Shown one piece after another: positions 1-10,419 of a DNA stretch of 64,000 nucleotides (within the stretch, counting starts at the first letter, position 1; each line of letters opens with the position of its first letter). The DNA is taken from positions 372,303,720 to 372,367,719 of the forward strand of contig JAQMRL010000001.1 in assembly GCA_035578175.1 (NCBI GenBank). The letters are read 5' to 3'. A program made the translations under genes and the position numbers. A model generated the notes under the pieces. That model saw only the letters and a program-made list of their open reading frames with translations. It was not told where the DNA came from and searched no databases. The stretch comes from Catonia carolina (Eukaryota > Arthropoda > Insecta > Hemiptera > Achilidae).

Positions 1-535
1 ACCTTGGTTTCTAAGGTAACCTTCTATTAACTATGTATAATAGCAGTCTATGCTCCATAATATCGTTGATCAAAGGTCAAGTTTAATAATTCAATTTTTG
101 AAGAATTTTAATAAATATTTAAAATAATCATCATAATAAATCATTTCTAATTAATATTTACTTATTCTAAATCAAAATATATTAAATTAAATTTTAAGAA
201 CAAAATGTAAGAAATATAAATAATTATCCCAGTCAAAGATTCAAATTTATTAAAAAAGTCATAGAACAAAATAATGTATAATTTAAAATAAATAATTTAA
301 AGTGATTGACAAATAATAAAAAAAGAAATTAGAAGAACATCAAGATCCATTTGAATTATAAAACCAAATGGCACAACTTAACGATTTTTAAAGCAAGCAG
401 ATGAAAATATAACAGAATCCAATAGCTACTATAAAACCGATGGAAACAATATCTCGATGACCCCCATTTGAGTCCCAATCGATGGTTGGACAAAAACTCA
501 ACTGGTAGACAGATAGGCCTATATACAAGAAGAAA
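1..535. other. AT-rich intergenic sequence, nothing recognised
   Basis: Very AT-rich sequence with no reading frame of note and no recognised RNA or repeat. It is the flank on the poly(A) side of the LINE that follows. I looked for a target-site duplication matching the other side of that LINE and did not find a convincing one. Confidence 0.6.
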
Positions 536-2322
536 TTTTTTTTTTTTTTTTCTCTTTAATTATTTATTTGCAACTGTAAAATTTTACAATAAGCAAATGA
601 GCTGGTTTTAACATAGGAAAATTTACAATAACAAAGATTAGACCCAGTGGCTAACCTTTGTAGGTGCCACGAGTCATTGTCTTATAAGAGCAGGTCTCTA
701 TTCCATGAACGGCGAAGTCGTCGGCGAGGATTTCCAGGAAGAGTACGAGATGATAAGTTTTTGATGTACGGATTTTGATGGTTTTGAAGTTCTCCGAAGA
801 ATCTTCTGTAGCAGCTGTATGCCATATCTTTTATGTGTGTTATTTTGAGGTCGTCATGTAGTATTCTGTTGTTAATGTAGAATGGAGCATTGGTGATGAG
901 TCGTAATAATTTTGATTGAAATGCCTGTAGTTTTCTGATATTACTTGGCTTTGCTGTTCCGTAGATTTCAATTCCATAAGTCCAAATTGGCCGAATGAAT
1001 GATTTATAAATGAGTAATTTTGAACGTAACGGTAATCGGGAGTGGCGTCCTATGAGGTGGTATAATTGTTTTACTTTTTTATCCAAAGTCAGTCGTGTAT
1101 TGTGGATGTGTGTTTGCCAGGTTAGTCGTCTGTCCATCGTGATGCCTAGGTATTTTACTGTGTTCTTTTGTGGAATGGGTTCGTTGTTGAGGAATACCGT
1201 AGGACTTTCTCCTTTACATAATGAGAATCTTATATGTACTGACTTATTAGTGTTTATTTTTAATCTCCACTTTTTCAGCCAAATTTCAATTGTGTTGAGA
1301 AAGTGTTGTAAGTTGGTACTGGCCTGCGTTAAATCGTGGGATGAAGTCAAGATAGCAGTATCGTCAGCGTATGTTGCTACCGTTATTCGTGGATCAGATG
1401 GTAAGTCCGCAGTGTAAATTGTATACAGTAGTGGTGAAAGTATAGAACCTTGTGGAACTCCTGCACCTGCATTTTGGTAGTCAGAAACTGATGATCCTTG
1501 CCTCACTACAAAGAAACGATCTTCTAGGAAGCTTTTCAGTACGTGATAATACGTATCCGGGAGGAATCTTTTCAATTTATATAACAGACCTGGATGCCAA
1601 ACTTTGTCAAAGGCTGCTTGAACATCTAGGAAGACAGCGGTGGTAAATTTCTTCTCCTCTAGCGCAACAGCTAGCTGGTCCGTCAATCGATGTAACTGAT
1701 GAATCGTTGAGTGCCTGCTTCTGAAACCAAACTGATGGTGTGGTATTATGTTATTTTCGTTGCAAATCGGCAATAAGCGGGCTAGTAATAATTTTTCGAA
1801 TAATTTGGATAAAGTTGGGAGTAAGCTTATTGGCCGATACGAAGATGGAGTACTTGGTGGTTTATTTGGCTTCAGAAATAGGACGACGTGAGACAGTTTC
1901 CACTGAATCGGGAAGTGCGTCGTTCTGAGGATGGAATTGAATATTTGAGTTATAAGGGTATATCCACATAATGGTAAGTTCTGAAGAATCTCCGCCGTTA
2001 TTAAATCGTACCCCGGACTCTTTCTTGATGGTAGTTGTTGGACAGCCGCCTGCACTTCCCTTCTTGTGAAGTTTTCCGGAGGCAATGACAAATTCAATGG
2101 TGAAGACAAGAAATTTTCTACATCTGAGGTGAAACCAGGTAAAGAATTGTCATTGGGCTGAAATACGCGCGCTAGATGATCGGAAAACATGTCGGCCTTC
2201 TCTTTGTCTGATTTAGCCCAAGATCCATCGGGGTGTTTAAGTGGGTGCGACTGCATTTGGTAACGCAAAAGACGCTGCGTTGCAGTCCAGAGGCTTCCAT
2301 CTCTTTCTGTGTTTTTATTTAG
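536..2322 (-). mobile_element. 5'-truncated Jockey-type non-LTR retrotransposon (LINE)
   Basis: Read on the minus strand, the element ends in a poly(A) tract (16 T on the plus strand, 536-551). An AATAAA signal lies just before it (TTTATT at 563-568 on the plus strand), with a short 3' UTR up to 681. The body is a reverse-transcriptase frame. The endonuclease and the gag-like first ORF of a full Jockey element are absent, and homology stops near 2320, so this is a normal 5'-truncated LINE insertion. The retained frame has no stop or frameshift, which suggests a fairly recent insertion. Target-site duplications were not clear. The clade assignment rests on family resemblance seen by eye. Confidence 0.85.
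682..2322 (-). CDS. Reverse transcriptase of a Jockey-type LINE, N-terminally truncated
   Basis: The open frame runs from just inside an in-frame TAA (2323-2325) to a TAA at 682-684, about 546 residues. Its first ATG is at 2254-2256, but that is not a natural start: upstream codons still read as Jockey-like protein (DGSLW, RLLRYQ). Canonical polymerase motifs are present in order: motif A with FLDVQAAFDKVWH, motif B with GVPQGSILSPLL, and the catalytic motif C with YADD. These are followed by the thumb and the typical basic C-terminus. A full Jockey ORF2 also has an N-terminal AP-like endonuclease, missing here. In an intact element this enzyme nicks the target and copies the element RNA at the nick. 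This copy lacks the nicking domain and a promoter, so it is probably inactive although its polymerase residues look intact. Confidence 0.85.
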   Translation of the reverse strand, partial: LNKNTERDGSLWTATQRLLRYQMQSHPLKHPDGSWAKSDKEKADMFSDHLARVFQPNDNSLPGFTSDVENFLSSPLNLSLPPENFTRREVQAAVQQLPSRKSPGYDLITAEILQNLPLCGYTLITQIFNSILRTTHFPIQWKLSHVVLFLKPNKPPSTPSSYRPISLLPTLSKLFEKLLLARLLPICNENNIIPHHQFGFRSRHSTIHQLHRLTDQLAVALEEKKFTTAVFLDVQAAFDKVWHPGLLYKLKRFLPDTYYHVLKSFLEDRFFVVRQGSSVSDYQNAGAGVPQGSILSPLLYTIYTADLPSDPRITVATYADDTAILTSSHDLTQASTNLQHFLNTIEIWLKKWRLKINTNKSVHIRFSLCKGESPTVFLNNEPIPQKNTVKYLGITMDRRLTWQTHIHNTRLTLDKKVKQLYHLIGRHSRLPLRSKLLIYKSFIRPIWTYGIEIYGTAKPSNIRKLQAFQSKLLRLITNAPFYINNRILHDDLKITHIKDMAYSCYRRFFGELQNHQNPYIKNLSSRTLPGNPRRRLRRSWNRDLLL

Positions 2323-4590
2323 TTACATTAGATTGTTTACAACAGGCCAAAGTGGCCCGATGATAGAAACAATACTACATATAAAATAGACAGTAACTTA
2401 TTACAAACTAAATCACAATTGCACTATAGATTAATGTACTATACCTTATATCATAAACTTATATAGAGAGAAAAACAAATATCGTAACTATACACTCTTG
2501 CTCATTTTTGAGCTCATCTAATATTAATAATTAATTGAAAACATTTTTATATCAATATTTATTATTTCATATTGCAATAATTTGTATTCAATTTAAAATA
2601 TTATAAAACAATATTTTAAAAAAATAATAAAATAATAATAAATAATAAATATAAAAATGTTTATAGTAGCCTAATAATAAAATAATTTAAAATAATATTA
2701 TATTTTATTAGAAAATATTATAAATTTTATTGTATTAAGTACTTAATATTTTTATATTAAGTAGAATTAGATAATATAAAATTGCCATCAATTAAATGAT
2801 ACTAAGAACAGATCAAGTTAATTTGTAATTTCAATTTTTGTTTTAGTTTCATTTGAAGTTTTCATTCTTTAAATTAATTTATTTTCAAACCGTCTTGTTT
2901 CATTTACAATTAATTAATTTTCATTTTACAAGTTCCAGACAGAATGTTTTATAACATTCCAAACAGTTAACACAATACTGTCAACAAAAACATTAAATTA
3001 AAGTGAGTGCAATTATATTACGAGTAATTAAAACCATGACAAACGTCAAAAGTATCCTTAATTTTGGGAATTTAAATTAATCTTAGTTTTCAAATTTCAG
3101 TCTAAGTGTCTCAGTAGTTTCTACACAAAAGCAAATGTAATACACCACTTCTGATAACAACATTTTTGTCTTTAGATCATGAATCGTGAAGATTAATTAA
3201 AAATTTAGGTATTGAAAATCTTGAAAGATCGAAATATTTTCTCATTCCATTGAGAAAATAAAACGTTGTTTATTGAAAAAAATTAATTACTTTCAGGAGA
3301 TTTAAAAATATTAAATAACTATTTTTTTTTTTGCTAAATTCTTGATCAAGAACAGTGGCCAAGTTACAAATCAAATGCAATAAGATATTTCACGAGTTAA
3401 TCAGCTTGGCCTGTTAATTATAGAAAAAGCTGGCTTAGAAAATTTATTTAAAATCTTTGGTGGTATTAAATTCGTCCCCATAGGATTGTAAAGAGCAATT
3501 TGTAATTTTACATAGGTATACATAGTGGAATATTTTCATCTGGATTTATTACAGACATTATGAAAACAACAGTTGTGAGAAAGTAGGCGTTTTATAATAT
3601 TATTCAACTGAGCCTCTTCTCTTTATTTGAAATGGAATAAAATATTCTAAAGGACTCTCTTACTGCTGAAGAAAAACAAATAAAATTAACTCAAGATTGA
3701 ATCTTAAAATATCGCATGATTGATTAACTTTTACTTTCTTGCACTTTGTTTTTAGTACGGAATGAAAAATTATCTCAAAGGGGTACACTTTTGATAAATA
3801 CTTTCAATTGATGTTTAGATTTCATGACCCCGATAAGCCAAAAAGTCAGTTTTTTTAAGAATGTCCTTCTGTGTTTATTTATCATTTGTACTGAAGTAAA
3901 ACCTATTTTAGGCTAAAATTTTAGAACTACAATTTCTTCAGCCAGCTCTAGGCAGTTTTCTGAAGTTGCCTAGTTATGTACCTCCAAAATTAAAGGCTTT
4001 TTGTAAAAACACTAAAATCCTATTTTCTTAAAAAAAGTTGTAACGATTTTGATTAAGTTTTATTTTTTTATATTTATTTATTACAGTTGCTGAGCTCATA
4101 TGCAGTATCTCTCGGAAAATTCATAGGGAAGGTCTGCTCTTGTTATAAAAATAGGTGTTTTTGAAATTACAGACTTCAGGTTCATACTTGATTCTTCTTC
4201 TTTTTAATGTGCCCTCTCCGACAAAACGTTTTCATTGACCGTCTTTCCATTTCTGGGTGACCTCTTTTCAACTTTTCCCATCTAGTTCTATTCTTGATTT
4301 GTTGAATTCACTGATTTCCTGTTATCTTCTGGATATCACAACGTTTTTAATCTTCCTAGGTTTCTCCCTACTGTTCTCTACCGCCATTATTTACTCTCCT
4401 TGTACATCTGCTGTTCTAAGTTCTCATAACACTGATTGATTACCCGACACTATTTGTAATTTTTTAATAAATAGCATCAAAATGTTGGTTTTAAAATTAA
4501 TATCTTGCATAACGCTGGGCATTTTACAGGATAAAATATATACTTAACATATTATTTGGAAGTGAATTAAGATTAATAAAATTTTGTGTA
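2323..4590. other. AT-rich intergenic region, no gene seen
   Basis: Extremely AT-rich, with runs of AAT/ATA-type simple sequence around 2560-2760. No convincing coding frame. The stretch 2311-2400 contains GGCCAAAGTGGCC and an A/T-rich edge, and could be the 3' tip of another retroelement on the minus strand, but I cannot confirm it. The 60-codon frame at 4257-4439 is not supported as a gene. Confidence 0.5.
4190..4470 (-). repeat. Possible 3' remnant of a dispersed retroelement
   Basis: On the plus strand the segment starts with a TTCTTCTTCTTTTTAATGTG-type stretch followed by less AT-rich sequence. Read on the minus strand this ends in a GAA-rich tail, a form common at LINE or SINE 3' ends in arthropods. 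The base composition differs from the surrounding desert. No coding motif is recognisable, so the family is unknown and the call is tentative. Confidence 0.25.
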
Positions 4591-5088
4591 GAATATTGGC
4601 AAGATAAATTGAACACTGACAGTGGGGATACAAGTGCAGCTTTACAGTCGCTTCTCGTTACAAGCGTGCACCCTCGCTACCATACGATTAGACCTACATT
4701 CGTTGGCCACAACAACGTTATGTTTACAACAATACGCACATTAATGTGCGTATTGTTGTAAACATAATGTTGTTGTGCGTATTGTTGTAAATGATCATAA
4801 CATAACCTCATTGTTTTATAAACAAATCTTTTTTGTAATGGCTAATTTACTGTTTCTGAATTTTATTTATGTAATAAAGCCTGCATTTCGTTTTATTTAT
4901 TATTTAAAATTATTTCTACATAAAGTAGACATTTAAGAGAGACACAATAAAGACAAACTAGACAAGTACGGCGACTGTATGATGTGAAATTTTTGATTTC
5001 TGTTATACCGACTGTACTTACAGGAGGTATAGGGAATGTGTTAACTGTGCATTCGTGAACCAGTGCGCAATTTATCTTGCCAGTATTC
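4591..5088. mobile_element. MITE of about 498 bp with TA target duplication
   Basis: The left end (GAATATTGGCAAGATAAATT, from 4591) is the inverse of the right end (complement ending at 5088), with only a few mismatches over about 30 bp. TA dinucleotides flank both ends (4589-4590 and 5089-5090), as expected for Tc1/mariner-type transposition. The similarity can be read two bases further out (TG/CA), so the exact boundary is uncertain. There is no transposase frame, so it is non-autonomous. A large palindrome lies inside it. Confidence 0.65.
4708..4777. repeat. 70-bp near-perfect palindrome
   Basis: Two 35-bp arms meet with no spacer at CACATTAATGTG (centre between 4742 and 4743). By eye there is one mismatched pair, 4717 with 4768. 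Part of the right arm (GTGCGTATTGTTGTAAA) is repeated once more immediately downstream (4775-4791). It would extrude as a cruciform or hairpin. It sits off-centre inside the MITE, so it is a separate feature from the terminal inverted repeats. Confidence 0.9.
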
Positions 5089-5764
5089 TACATAGTTATT
5101 TGTTCTGAACACTCACGTTAGCGGCAATTCGCAATTTCAATTAAAAACCGCATTAAAATTGGTCTTTTCCAATAAATTGATTTGTTTCACATTTTTCTAA
5201 CCCTTAAACTTAGAATTTATAAGAATAAAATATCAGAGTAAATAATTATGTAAAATAAGTTATATGTAGAACTGCTTGATTTTTATTCCGGTTTTCTTTA
5301 ACATTCGTTATTTAAATATCAAGTTCAATTTTAAGCTAAGCATCTGTTAAAACTTTTATTTTATATATAGTTTATACAATATAGTAAGACCCTTGCAAAA
5401 TAAAAATAAAAGTCTATCGAGTGTATTTAAACCTACTGTTAAAACTGACGCTGTTCATTTTTTAATTTGCCTTTGAGAAAATTAAATGACTGTCGTAAAC
5501 ATTTCATCTCTGTGAAAACAGATAAACTTCGTGACAAAAATCTTTACACGAAAAACATTAAATAAAACGCAGTTCTATTACTTTTATTGTTATTGAGTGA
5601 TATTAAAAATGTTAAAACGATCAACATGTTTTCTTTTCTAGTAAGTTGTTTCCATTTTATTAAAACTCGATTCTTTCCATCTATAGTCTGTTGAATATGG
5701 TAACGTAATAATGAAATGTTTCTACCAACGCATTAGCCCATTATGTTATGAAATACTGTGTATC
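5089..5764. other. AT-rich intergenic sequence, nothing recognised
   Basis: No coding frame, RNA motif or repeat with clear ends was found here. Confidence 0.5.
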
Positions 5765-6135
5765 GTCATCTATATAAAATTTGAAAGTCCTTACTGACTG
5801 ACCGACTAATCACTGACTATCATCACTAAGTTACAGAATTTCCTGATCACCAAGAAACCTGAAATTCGGGGTACGTATTCCTTAGATGTTGATCAGAAAA
5901 ACTAAAGTAACTACGTATCGACCAACCTCTTTCTAAGTAATAAGAAAAGTCAACCCCAAAGTAACTTTTTAGAAATATATAATTATTTTTTTAATATTAG
6001 GAGATGAAGATTATGGAAGCTCTGTATTCTCCGGAAATAATAATGTGAGATGTTATAAAGATGACCTAACCGAAAATTGAACCAGGGAGCCTGTTATAGA
6101 AAACGTTTGGGCTGACCACTACACCAACGAGATGG
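5765..6135 (-). mobile_element. tRNA-derived SINE, minus strand
   Basis: Read on the minus strand, the head is tRNA-like. An A-box region (TGGTGTAGTGGTCAGC, complement of 6111-6126) is followed at tRNA-like spacing by a B-box (GGTTCAATTTTCG, complement of 6071-6083). These are the two internal RNA polymerase III promoter elements. A body of about 300 bp without tRNA likeness follows and ends near 5765 in an AT-rich TATATAGATGA stretch. The B-box deviates from the consensus, so the copy is old. Outer limits are approximate; no target duplication was identified. Confidence 0.6.
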
Positions 6136-6658
6136 GTAATCATCTGGTCTAATGTATTTTAGGGAGGCAGTCTTTTTTGAAAAAAAAAACAAAAAAACAT
6201 TTTCCAGCAAACTTTTATTTGACCAATATACAGTCAAAATTGTTCTGAATAAAACTCTATATAAAACACTTTGGTACTATATCATCTGGATTTTTAAAAA
6301 ATTATTAAATAAAGTGTATACATGGTAATTCGTGGTTTTCTTCGTGAAAATCTGCTGCATTCAAACTATATATTAGTTTAAAAATATCTTCTTTTGGAAG
6401 TGAAATATTTCGATGTGCTTTTTTTCATTCAAAGGCGCGTTTTATTCTTCATTAGCACTTGTAATTTAATATAGATAGCAGCGCTATAAACATTTTAATC
6501 AAGTGTTAAAATCATGCTTGTATTCTTGATTTAACATGGCGGCTTTGTTTACTTTTATGAAGTATTGATTTTATTTTTTTAGGAGTTTTCTTACATTTTT
6601 CAATTAGTAAAAAACTATTATTAGTTGTTATTAATTAGTAAAAAATTATTCAGTTAGT

Positions 6659-6925
6659 ATCCACCGGGTTGGTCTAGAGGTAAAGTCTTCGCCACAAGTC
6701 AGCTGTTTAACAGCTGATTTTCGGAAACGTAGTTCCTGGTTCAAATCCTAGTAAAAGATAGTTACTTTTACGGATTTGAATACTAGACAGTGGTTACCAG
6801 TGTACTTTGATGGTTGGGGTTCAATTAATCATACGTTCTCATAAATGGTCGACCTGAGTCTGTACAAGACTACACCTCATTTTTTACACGTCATACATAT
6901 CATTCTTTTCTCATTGCGTCATGGA
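6659..6925 (+). mobile_element. tRNA-derived SINE, plus strand
   Basis: An A-box (TGGTCTAGAGG, 6670-6680) and a perfect B-box (GGTTCAAATCC, 6738-6748) form an internal Pol III promoter in a tRNA-like head starting CCACCGGGTTGG. The body contains GATTTGAATACTAGA, TGGTTGGGGTTCAATTAA and ACAAGACTACACCTCATTT, which I associate from memory with an abundant insect SINE family; I cannot name it with certainty. This is a different family from the minus-strand SINE about 500 bp to the left. The 3' end is uncertain because no simple-repeat tail is obvious. Confidence 0.75.
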
Positions 6926-8396
6926 GTTGTTCACTGTTCTTAAATTGAACAGATTGCAACGTACACACATCAGGGTAACAAAACGAAAAGAATTCAGTAA
7001 GTGTATAATTATGACATTATTTACATGCACTGTTCTAATTACCGTTTTACATACCGGTCATCGTATTCATTATTTTTTACATTATTTCTACACCTTCTAA
7101 AAAAGCTATTACATTTTCGAAAATCGGTATGGGTAGTACATCTAGGATATCCTTCTCATATCTAGAAAAAATGCAGTGATTTAATGCAGTGAATTGCTTA
7201 AGTTAAGGGTATAAATGGCTAAGGATTTAAACGGATACAACGGTACCTCGTCTAAGGGTATAAATGAATAACTACTCTAATGTAATTAATAATATTCCTA
7301 TCTATACCTTTCCAAAGAATTAGAGTTCTAAAATTTACCTTGTATATTCTAATACTAATAATAATATAAGCAGTGACGTTAACAACACTAACTTTAACGT
7401 AACCCTTCACAGTTCAGGTGCATTTTAGAGCAAAATTTTGTATTAAGCTAATGTTAATTACACAATCTATGAAAGCCTGTTATTTGAAAACAAGCCAATT
7501 CTGATTTGGACGTTCACAAAATATACAACGGATAAACTAAATGTCAAACAACAGTTTCAAATATAAAATTTTTTTTGGACACCCACACGTTTTTTTCATG
7601 CCAATGAATAATGAAAATGATAACCTAAATTTAATCATGACGCTAAATGAAAAATATCTCTGTTGACTTTGATTTTGATGAGAAAATTCTCTGATTGAGG
7701 TTAAACTAAGCTCTGTAGAAAATGGTTTTTTGAAATAAAAATTTGTCGGTTTTTTGATTTCCTATAACTTTCCTATAACTTAACTTTTTATATAACTTTA
7801 TTACTGTTTGTTATATAACTTTTTTTATAACTTTAAGTTTCCTATAACTTCATCAAATTCAATTTTGCTGTAAAATTCAAATTAAGGCTACAATCTAAAA
7901 AAAAAAAACTTTTTTTATCACGAGGGCACGGCTCTACACGAATTACAGCAAACATGACGCTTACCTCATTTTTTAGAACACAAAGAATTTGTTGTAAATG
8001 AGGCGATATTAAACTAAATCGCAGGAGCTGTTTTTGAGAAAATTACCAAAAAGTGGGAAAATCGCACAAAAAATTTATACTTCCAGATGACCGATTTTGA
8101 TGAATATGTTTATGCCTATAGTATCTAACATAAATTCCGAGTTTCAACTTTATGTAACTTTCCGTTTTTAATGTAATTTGTTTTAACACACACTTATACA
8201 CACACGAAGACTAATTGAAAACAATTTTTTGAGCTCTGGGGGCCTAAATCATGTATTTCCAGTGAAACCTCGATATCGAAAATCGGCATGAAAACATAAC
8301 TTTCCTTATCTATGTTTCATGCAAGGCAAAAGAGAGTAAAGGTTTTAGATGTTAAATTTCCGTCCTTGAATTATCCCAGAGATACTTCTCATAGTA
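6926..8396. other. AT-rich intergenic region with short simple repeats
   Basis: No gene seen. A 14-bp direct repeat (TAAGGGTATAAATG) occurs at 7204 and 7253. Between about 7760 and 7855 the motif TATAACTT recurs six times in irregular spacing, a degenerate simple repeat. Neither has an evident function. Confidence 0.5.
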
Positions 8397-8398
8397 TA

Positions 8399-8425
8399 GG
8401 GTGATTCAAAAAGAGCGCCGGTTTT
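8399..8425 (+). repeat. Left terminal inverted repeat of the Tc1/mariner element
   Basis: 27 bp identical to the complement of 9251-9277. Together the pair defines the element; in this superfamily the transposase binds these ends and cuts next to the TA. Confidence 0.9.
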
Positions 8426-8503
8426 GATATATCAAATTAAGAGATTTATTTTATTGAGAAACTGAAAATAAATACATCAACAAGTTCATCTTACCTTCCG
8501 ATT

Positions 8504-9112
8504 TCATGTATGAAAAATGATGTCATGCATGTGTCCTCCTCTACTGCGCTGGCACGCATCAACTCTGTCCATGAAATTGGATATTACTGCATGACAAGTT
8601 TCGACTTCCATTTGCCCGATAACCCGTCGAATTTCCTCCTTCAAGTCATTGATGTTTCGGGGTTTATTGGCATACACCAATGACTTCAGATAACCCGAAA
8701 GATGAAAGTCACAAGGCGTCAAGTCACACGACCTTGGTGGCCATTGATGGTCGGAATTACGAGAAATGATGCGATCCTGGAACCGTTCACGGAGCAACAA
8801 CATTGTTTCTCGTGCAGCAACTGAATTTTATACGGGTGATATTGGAGATCGTACCGAAGAATTCTCCGTACAGAAGAACATCGTAAACCCAATTGTTGAG
8901 AACGGCGACGTATTGATTTTGCTGGGCTAACAGCCACACTGTCACGAACCAACGCAACGTTCTGCTCAGTTCGGCCAGAACGACGACGTCCAGAACTTTT
9001 AAGGTCGACTGTTGAACCCGTCTCAAAGTCGCCTGACAGTAGCCGCATAACTCTCTCCACTCTGGTAAAATGTTTTGACGATTAACACTTGTGCAATAGT
9101 AAACTTCTCCAT
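8504..9112 (-). pseudogene. Transposase pseudogene, Tc1/mariner superfamily, internal deletion
   Basis: The probable start is the ATG at 9110-9112 (protein begins MEKFTIAQVLIVKTFYQSGE), an N-terminal helix-turn-helix region. A frameshift near 9060-9030 moves the reading to the frame containing ETGSTVDLKSSGRRRSGRTE and SIRRRSQQLGLR, the second DNA-binding helix-turn-helix. After HPYKIQLLHE the sequence jumps directly, in another frame, to RERFQDRIISRN and WPPRSCDLTPCDF. That removes most of the DDE catalytic domain, including the first two acidic residues. The C-terminus (GYLKSLVYANKP, then RSRGGHMHDIIFHT) is present and ends at a stop at 8504-8506. A working enzyme of this family is about 340 residues. 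This copy cannot be catalytic. Confidence 0.85.
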
Positions 9113-9250
9113 GGTTAGACACAGACTGCGAGAGTACTACACTGCGAACAAGAGAAACTACAACTGAATCGTCAATCGGAATGTTCTCCGAAATAGAAAT
9201 GAGGTCTAACAATGTTGCCAACCGATAAACAAGAATTTACCAGCCGTTTA

Positions 9251-9277
9251 AAAACCGGCGCTCTTTTTGAATCACCC
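9251..9277 (-). repeat. Right terminal inverted repeat of the Tc1/mariner element
   Basis: Complement identical to 8399-8425 over 27 bp; followed by GT and then the TA at 9280-9281. Confidence 0.9.
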
Positions 9278-9281
9278 GTTA

Positions 9282-10419
9282 TTTTAATTTTCTGAATAAC
9301 AATCGTAACTGGAGGAAGTTTTAATCAAAATTATTTAGACCGTGTATGAGAAAATTGGTGTTTGCATTTTTGTTTCAGATTAAAATAGTCCTACTCTCAA
9401 TTTTAGAGCTACATTATCTGATGCAAAATATCATCTTGAAGTTGATTAAGAAAAACCTACAATCTTAAATTTCGCGCCCACAAGTACGCAAGTACATTCT
9501 TCAAAACACCAATTTTAAGGCTTCAGCGGGTTATGAAATTTTTATTTCCAAGTATGAAAAGTATATTATCTCTATATTATATTGCGAAGTACGAGAATGT
9601 ATTATTTCTTCACTATTACGTGGTAACAGAAGATCTTAATATTTAGAATGATCTCGTGAATCTCATTCGAAGGGACTTAAGTTGTGGTATTAGAGTGAAA
9701 CTTCTCTGAATTGTTGTAGATGGACATTGGTTGAAATTGTTCTGAATAACATTTACATTTATTTATTAAACCAAGTAAAAAACGTACAAGTAAAAAAAAT
9801 CCACACTCTAAAGCAGTATTTAATGAAAAGTGAAATCGTTCGATTTTCGTATGGTCTTTGTAACAAGATTTATACAAATGTCTCACTTTATTATGCAATT
9901 CCAGTCAAAGCGAAATTCAGTTCACTGATTTTTGTGCGTACGTTGAGCCCTTTTTTGTGAAATTCAATTATTTACTTGGTTTTTTGAAAATCTGTTTTAC
10001 AGTTTAACAATAAAAAACCGATATTTTACTCATTTCACAAGTTCAGTTTAATTTGGAAAATTAAAAACTGTTTAACTAAAATGGTAAAATGATATTGTGC
10101 AATACGTGTGTATTTTATCATATCTAATCAAGAATTTAACACAATCATAACATCATAAATAAATAAACCTTTATTTATCGGCGACCCTTTCGGGAATAAC
10201 CGTCGTCAAAGTACAATATAATTACAAATACATTCAGAGTTAACAAGAAATAATACAAATAGACTATTTAAAAAATATATTGACTGAAAATTAATGATTA
10301 CATCATAAAAATTGTGTACTTAGAAAAATCCTTTTCATGAGACGACGCGTCTTATGGTTAGTGGCAATTTTTAAAAATCCTCACCTTTACCTTATGACAA
10401 AAATCATTAGTGATTTATG
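9282..10419. other. AT-rich intergenic region, possible orphan LINE 3' end
   Basis: No supported gene; the overlapping 70-77 codon frames near 9.7-9.9 kb on both strands have no recognisable protein features. At about 10156-10260, read on the minus strand, GACGACGGTTATTCCCG leads into AATAAA and a run of AAAT units, the usual look of a LINE 3' terminus. No coding part is attached, so this is tentative. Confidence 0.4.

Larger units (their letters stand above)
8397..9279 (-). mobile_element. Non-autonomous Tc1/mariner (IS630) family element, 883 bp
   Basis: The ends are inverted repeats: 8399-8425 matches the complement of 9251-9277 over 27 identical bases, beginning GGGTGATTCAAAAAGAGC. TA dinucleotides flank it at 8395-8396 and 9280-9281, the expected target duplication. 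Inside, on the minus strand, are recognisable N- and C-terminal parts of a transposase with the middle missing. Intact ends with a gutted gene suggest it could have been moved in trans by a full-length relative. Confidence 0.9.

Noticed and set aside
1010..1928. Several plus-strand frames across the Jockey-type LINE
   Set aside because: All lie opposite the reverse-transcriptase frame and show no protein features of their own.
8787..9221. 144-codon minus-strand frame over the Tc1/mariner element
   Set aside because: Shadow of the transposase pseudogene in another frame; the real protein traces are in the other two minus frames.
9677..9960. Overlapping 70-77 codon frames on both strands
   Set aside because: Low-complexity AT-rich translations with no recognisable motif.
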